DNA of 64,000 bases from positions 135,957 through 199,956 of the forward strand of contig JBBAOE010000004.1 in the NCBI GenBank assembly GCA_040401595.1, read 5' to 3'. Origin of the DNA: RFPW01 sp040401595. Its GTDB lineage: Bacteria > Pseudomonadota > Gammaproteobacteria > Burkholderiales > Burkholderiaceae_E. Positions 60,985 through 64,000 of the stretch are shown one piece after another (position 1 is the first letter of the stretch; each line of letters begins with the position of its first letter). The translations under genes and the position numbers were made by a program. The notes beneath the pieces are model-generated. The model worked only from the letters and a program-made list of their open reading frames with translations, did not search any database and was not told where the DNA came from.

Positions 60985-62172
60985 TCAGACAAAAAGCGTC
61001 AGTACGCCAGTGTGGCCATAGACTCGGGCGCCCATAAATTCCCCATTCGCGAAAAAGCCGGCCAGCGGGAAATCACCGAGTTGGTTTGCGATCAAGCGAA
61101 TCTCCGAGCCCGCATCCCCGAACAGATGTGCGCCCCGTGCCGTGCAGGACACATACAGACCACCGCGAATCGTCAAGCCCCGGGTTTCGATCTCATCGCG
61201 CAGCTCGGTGCAGATCCGGATCAGGTCCTGATGGGCCGAGTCATGGTCTCGGGTACAAAAGACCAGACGATCACCGGGCGTGGGTGTGTCGGCAATGGCA
61301 ACCACGCGTTCGACCGGGTCGATACCGAGCACGGCCCGTACCGCCCAGTCGCCAAATCCCCGTCCGCTGGGCGGGTCCAACGCCTGCGGGGCTAGCCCGA
61401 CCAGCAGGCCATGCCGAATGCGCCGCCCTGGCAGTGCGCGCAGCAACGCCCGACCATCCTGCGTGGCGCGCTGTTCGGGCGATACACCGAGATCTTCCAG
61501 CATGGCGTCGAGCGCCGGCTGATCGTCGAGCCGTTTCAGGTAGTGCGTATCGCATTGCGCAATGATGTGGGGTGGGCCCAGAGCGGTACATCCTTGGCTG
61601 AGTCGACTCAGGAAAGCCACCTCGGACGAGAAGAGCGCACCAGTGACCCCTCCAAATACCGTTTGGTTGGCTTGCTGGGGCGGGCGTTCCACACCGCTCC
61701 CGATGCCGCCAAACAGGTGACCAGAACCGGTTTGATCCCACAGGTCGGCGATCAGCTCAACCAGGTCCGGTGTTGCCGGATCGGCGTGAACCAGGGCGGC
61801 GGCTGCGTTTCGATGAAACGGATCGCCGTTCCCCGGGAGTCGGTGTTGACCCGAAAATACCCGCACACTGCCGGTCGGGAAGTGGCAAAGCATGACCACC
61901 AGCGCGGGCTCATCGGTATAAGTCACCCCCGTGGCCGCAATCGCCAGACCCACCGTGCCAACCCAGTCAACCACCCCGGTGCGGGTACGCAAGTGCGTGG
62001 CGATTTCGGAATAAAACGGCGCCAGTGCGGGCGTCGCATAGACCAGACCCAGGGTCGAGCGCGCCATTGGACGACCGGCTGCGCTGGCCTGTCCTTCGAT
62101 CTGGGCCAACACCAGTTCGGCAGCGAGGTGCCAGTCCGGATGGGTCGCGTGCCCGAGCAGGAATCCCGTCAT
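60985..62172 (-). CDS. FIST-domain sensor-like protein
   Basis: A 395-residue protein with FIST N and FIST C domains: GLVYATPALAPFYSEIATHLR, GLAIAATGVTYTDEPALVV in FIST-N, and GLYVSCTARGAHLFGDAGSEIRL plus PLAGFFANGEFM in FIST-C, the last two being typical of the family. FIST domains are proposed small-ligand sensors. The ATG 62172 fits the family; upstream in-frame sequence overlaps PhaM. Last codons lie in the sequence duplicated across gap 4. Confidence 0.88.
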   Translation of the reverse strand: MTGFLLGHATHPDWHLAAELVLAQIEGQASAAGRPMARSTLGLVYATPALAPFYSEIATHLRTRTGVVDWVGTVGLAIAATGVTYTDEPALVVMLCHFPTGSVRVFSGQHRLPGNGDPFHRNAAAALVHADPATPDLVELIADLWDQTGSGHLFGGIGSGVERPPQQANQTVFGGVTGALFSSEVAFLSRLSQGCTALGPPHIIAQCDTHYLKRLDDQPALDAMLEDLGVSPEQRATQDGRALLRALPGRRIRHGLLVGLAPQALDPPSGRGFGDWAVRAVLGIDPVERVVAIADTPTPGDRLVFCTRDHDSAHQDLIRICTELRDEIETRGLTIRGGLYVSCTARGAHLFGDAGSEIRLIANQLGDFPLAGFFANGEFMGARVYGHTGVLTLFV

Positions 62173-62200
62173 CGCTCGAAATGATCCGTCATCCTGCGGC

Positions 62201-62836
62201 TCAGGATCGAGGCACGCGACGCGATGGGCTGGCGTCGTTGCCGCCGGCCCGAGGCGCCAGTTCCTGGGCCGGCCCGAGGCCGCGGTGGGCGTGGGCCCGC
62301 GGGCCTGCAGAAGGACCGGTGCCCGTACCAACGGGGGGGGCCGAGCTCGCGGGCTGGTCTGTGGGCGACGCCTGGCGGCTCGCCGCCTCGGTCATCTGGC
62401 GAAAGGGCTGTTGCAGAAAGTCCCACCACAGCGCAGCCTGGGCGGCGGCGATGGAAGCACCGCCCGCGGGGCTCGCGGTTGGCCGGGCGTCGGCGGTCCC
62501 GGTCCCGGTCTTGGGGTCCGGGGCGGTCCCGCCCACCGACGCGCCAGCCGGCGCAGTCGGCTTCGTGGCCATCGCGCCGGCCTGGCTGAATGCCTGAAAT
62601 GCCGCCAGCGTATTGCGCTGGATCTCGAGCGTTTGAATCGTGGTTTGCAACATGCTCTGGTTCAACTGCAGCCACTGCTCGACGACTCGAAGGTCGGCGA
62701 TCCGGCGATCGATTTCCTCAAGGTCCATCGTGGGTTGGAGCGAGGAGGGCACGTTCATCCCCGACCAGGTCTTGCGCATCATCTCGACCGCATCAAACAT
62801 CGAACTCAAACCCGGACCCTGTGCTGGGGATGCCAT
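62201..62836 (-). CDS. phaM: PhaM-like polyhydroxyalkanoate granule protein
   Basis: A 211-residue protein. Residues about 35-85 (PTMDLEEIDRRIADLRVVEQ, then LNQSMLQTTIQTLEIQRNTLAAF) match the PhaM helical core, which in Ralstonia links PHB granules, PHB synthase and nucleoid. The C-terminal half is Ala/Pro/Thr-rich and ends in basic HAHRGLG and RRVPRS, which fits a DNA-binding tail. ATG 62836 is chosen by the family N-terminus. It is 28 nt upstream of the FIST gene and probably co-transcribed. Confidence 0.8.
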   Translation of the reverse strand: MASPAQGPGLSSMFDAVEMMRKTWSGMNVPSSLQPTMDLEEIDRRIADLRVVEQWLQLNQSMLQTTIQTLEIQRNTLAAFQAFSQAGAMATKPTAPAGASVGGTAPDPKTGTGTADARPTASPAGGASIAAAQAALWWDFLQQPFRQMTEAASRQASPTDQPASSAPPVGTGTGPSAGPRAHAHRGLGPAQELAPRAGGNDASPSRRVPRS

Positions 62837-63135
62837 GTCAAGCCTCGCTCGCGAGTGTGGCCGCGCGAACTGCGGGCCTCGGTTCAGCGCACGATAGCAG
62901 AAGCTCGCGGCGCCTCGGACCGGACCCTGCGGTGGCGGATAACCGGGGGCTGCGAGTGGCGCGAGCGCGCCCGGTGCGCGGGCGGGTTGGGCGGCTCCCA
63001 TGCGGGGCTGCGATCACCGGGTGGCCGTGTAACAAAAAGTAACGGTTGTTTGCTGGCGTAAAACCGCGCGGCAATCGCGGGCGCTTGTTTCAAACTTGGG
63101 GATTGTCGTTTTTCAGAGTTGGAGTTCAAGAACCC
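62837..63135. other. Divergent spacer phaM / EF-hand gene
   Basis: A 299-bp gene-free region. The 3' half (about 63020-63125) is less GC-rich and should contain the promoter of the EF-hand gene; a weak AAGT-type tract but no clear hexamer pair was found. Confidence 0.4.
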
Positions 63136-63822
63136 ATGGCCAAGATTTCAACGCGCCCAGCCCGCTCTCTGGGCCTGCCATTGTGCATTGCCGGTGCCCT
63201 GCTGACGGCGGGGGCTTGGGCGCAGTCGCCCGCCGAGACCCGGACCGAGCCCAGTGCAGCCCCCAGCACCGCCCCCGGCGCTGACGGTCAGGTGCCTGGG
63301 CCCCAGGGTTTGCAGGGCGGTCCGATGATGGCGCCGGGCTATGCGCCCATGATGCCCCCCGGAATGCCGCCCGGAATGCCGCCCGGAATGCCGGGCCCGG
63401 TTGGTGCCGTGCCGCCTGGACAAGCGCCCGGATGGCATCATCATGGCCCGCACGGATATTTCGATGGGCGCATGGGCGGCGGGTTTCCCGGTCATCCAGG
63501 GTGGCACGGTGGGCCCGGCTACCCAGCCCATGGTCCGATGCGGGGCCCGAACTGGGGCCCGAGCTGGGGCCCGATGATGGGTCATCTCGATACCGATGGC
63601 GATGGCGCCGTCAGCCGGGCCGAGCTGGAGGCTGCGCACCAGCGCCACCTGGCGCTCTTCGAGCAGGCGGATACGGATCGGGATGGCAAGCTCACGCGCG
63701 ACGAGATGCGTGCCTTTCATGGGCATCAATGGCAAGCGCGTCGCAGTCAACGGCGCTCCGAACCCAGGGCCCCGCGGGATCCGGCGCTTCCTCCTGCACT
63801 CGGTGCCGAACCGGTCCGCTGA
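63136..63822 (+). CDS. Exported EF-hand protein with Pro-Gly-Met repeats
   Basis: A 228-residue secreted protein. Signal peptide ends near AWAQS. Then an acidic/alanine segment, three in-frame Pro-Pro-Gly-Met repeats coded by a 12-bp tandem unit (63361-63396), a His/Gly/Pro/Trp-rich stretch (WHHHGPHGYFDGRMGGG), and two canonical EF-hand loops, DTDGDGAVSRAE (residues 152-163) and DTDRDGKLTRDE (179-190), each with Asp at positions 1, 3 and 5 and Glu at 12. It should bind calcium in the periplasm; the His-rich part may bind another metal. Role unknown. Confidence 0.82.
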   Translation: MAKISTRPARSLGLPLCIAGALLTAGAWAQSPAETRTEPSAAPSTAPGADGQVPGPQGLQGGPMMAPGYAPMMPPGMPPGMPPGMPGPVGAVPPGQAPGWHHHGPHGYFDGRMGGGFPGHPGWHGGPGYPAHGPMRGPNWGPSWGPMMGHLDTDGDGAVSRAELEAAHQRHLALFEQADTDRDGKLTRDEMRAFHGHQWQARRSQRRSEPRAPRDPALPPALGAEPVR

Positions 63823-63897
63823 CCCCGTTTGGGGGCCGTCGCGGGTGTCTTCGGCCAGAACCCGGCCAGGGCAAGTCCGCATTTGACACGCCCTGGT

Positions 63898-63926
63898 TTG
63901 ACAACTTCATCAGGCACGCGAATAAT
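63898..63926 (+). promoter_or_regulatory. Near-consensus promoter of tRNA-Tyr
   Basis: TTGACA (63898-63903), 17-bp spacer, AATAAT (63921-63926): perfect -35 and five of six at -10, seven nt before a predicted start around 63933 and the tRNA at 63941. Confidence 0.8.
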
Positions 63927-63940
63927 GGCCGGCTTCCCGT

Positions 63941-64000
63941 GGAGGGGTGCCCGAGTGGTTAAAGGGGGCAGACTGTAAATCTGTTGGCCTTGCGCCTACG
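63941..64000 (+). tRNA. tRNA-Tyr (anticodon GTA), 3' part outside window
   Basis: The first 60 nt of a type II tRNA. The acceptor strand begins GGAGGGG, the D arm reads GCCCGAGTGGTTAAAGGGGGC, and the anticodon arm is CAGA-CTGTAAA-TCTG with GTA at 63975-63977. The long variable arm has started (TTGGCCTTGCGCCTACG) when the window ends. Confidence 0.93.

Overview
This is a high-GC (roughly two-thirds G+C by eye), densely coding bacterial chromosome segment, almost certainly from a betaproteobacterium close to Burkholderiales. The evidence is the gene order mnmG-rsmG-parA-parB-atpIBEFHAGDC-hemE-priA-rep, the block dacA / D-amino-acid transaminase / DUF493 / lipB / lipA, the argS-SPOR-dsbA block, a GTP-type PEP carboxykinase, a PhaM-type polyhydroxyalkanoate granule protein, and yraN-diaA-dolP. 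No phage, integrase, transposase, CRISPR array or rRNA was seen. The window is draft sequence: four 100-N gaps (6102, 18365, 29411, 60866) are each flanked by an exact copy of the same sequence (55, 55, 28 and 33 bp), which looks like unmerged contig ends.

Layout. 1-8459: metabolic and uncharacterised genes (AbrB-family membrane protein, one-domain asparaginase, an unknown protein, MOSC protein, pckG, DUF4262, ltaE, pdxA). 8743-13503: an alcohol/aldehyde oxidation set (GabD-like dehydrogenase, zinc alcohol dehydrogenase, GMC flavoprotein). 13585-18273: two perfect parS-like palindromes, then mnmG, rsmG, parA and parB, the usual origin-proximal chromosome segregation neighbourhood. 18574-19698: an HtrA-like protein whose catalytic triad looks degenerate. 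20186-27313: the complete F1Fo ATP synthase operon behind a good sigma70-type promoter. 27544-34312: hemE, a spacer with two perfect DnaA boxes, priA, rep, a membrane-anchored cytochrome c and tRNA-Arg(CCG). 34512-43777: host-attachment-like protein, metC, argS, SPOR protein, dsbA, rlpA, rsmI, yraN, diaA, dolP and a TlpA-like thioredoxin. 43882-50599: a long minus-strand run covering VanZ-like protein, ferredoxin, hydrolase, dacA, transaminase, DUF493 protein, lipB and lipA. 50662-52551: a BirA-gamma-glutamylcyclotransferase fusion convergent with rfaE2.

52580-60576 is the most system-like region. It is a compact minus-strand operon: folE2, FAD amine-oxidase-like protein, DUF1365, cyclopropane-fatty-acid-synthase-type methyltransferase, GPH/MFS transporter, SDR, SnoaL-like protein and a diiron (acyl-ACP-desaturase-like) protein. 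Five of its first six genes overlap or touch the next. It resembles the membrane-lipid modification clusters associated elsewhere with cyclopropane or furan fatty acids, here headed by a GTP cyclohydrolase. The end of the window has a FIST sensor-like protein with PhaM, a secreted EF-hand protein, and the 5' part of tRNA-Tyr behind a near-consensus promoter.

A theme across the window is the number of short tandem repeats with unrelated units of 6-15 bp, in spacers, at a stop codon and inside proteins (PriA, MetC, the DUF493 protein, RlpA, the EF-hand protein). Three of the four assembly gaps lie in or beside such arrays.
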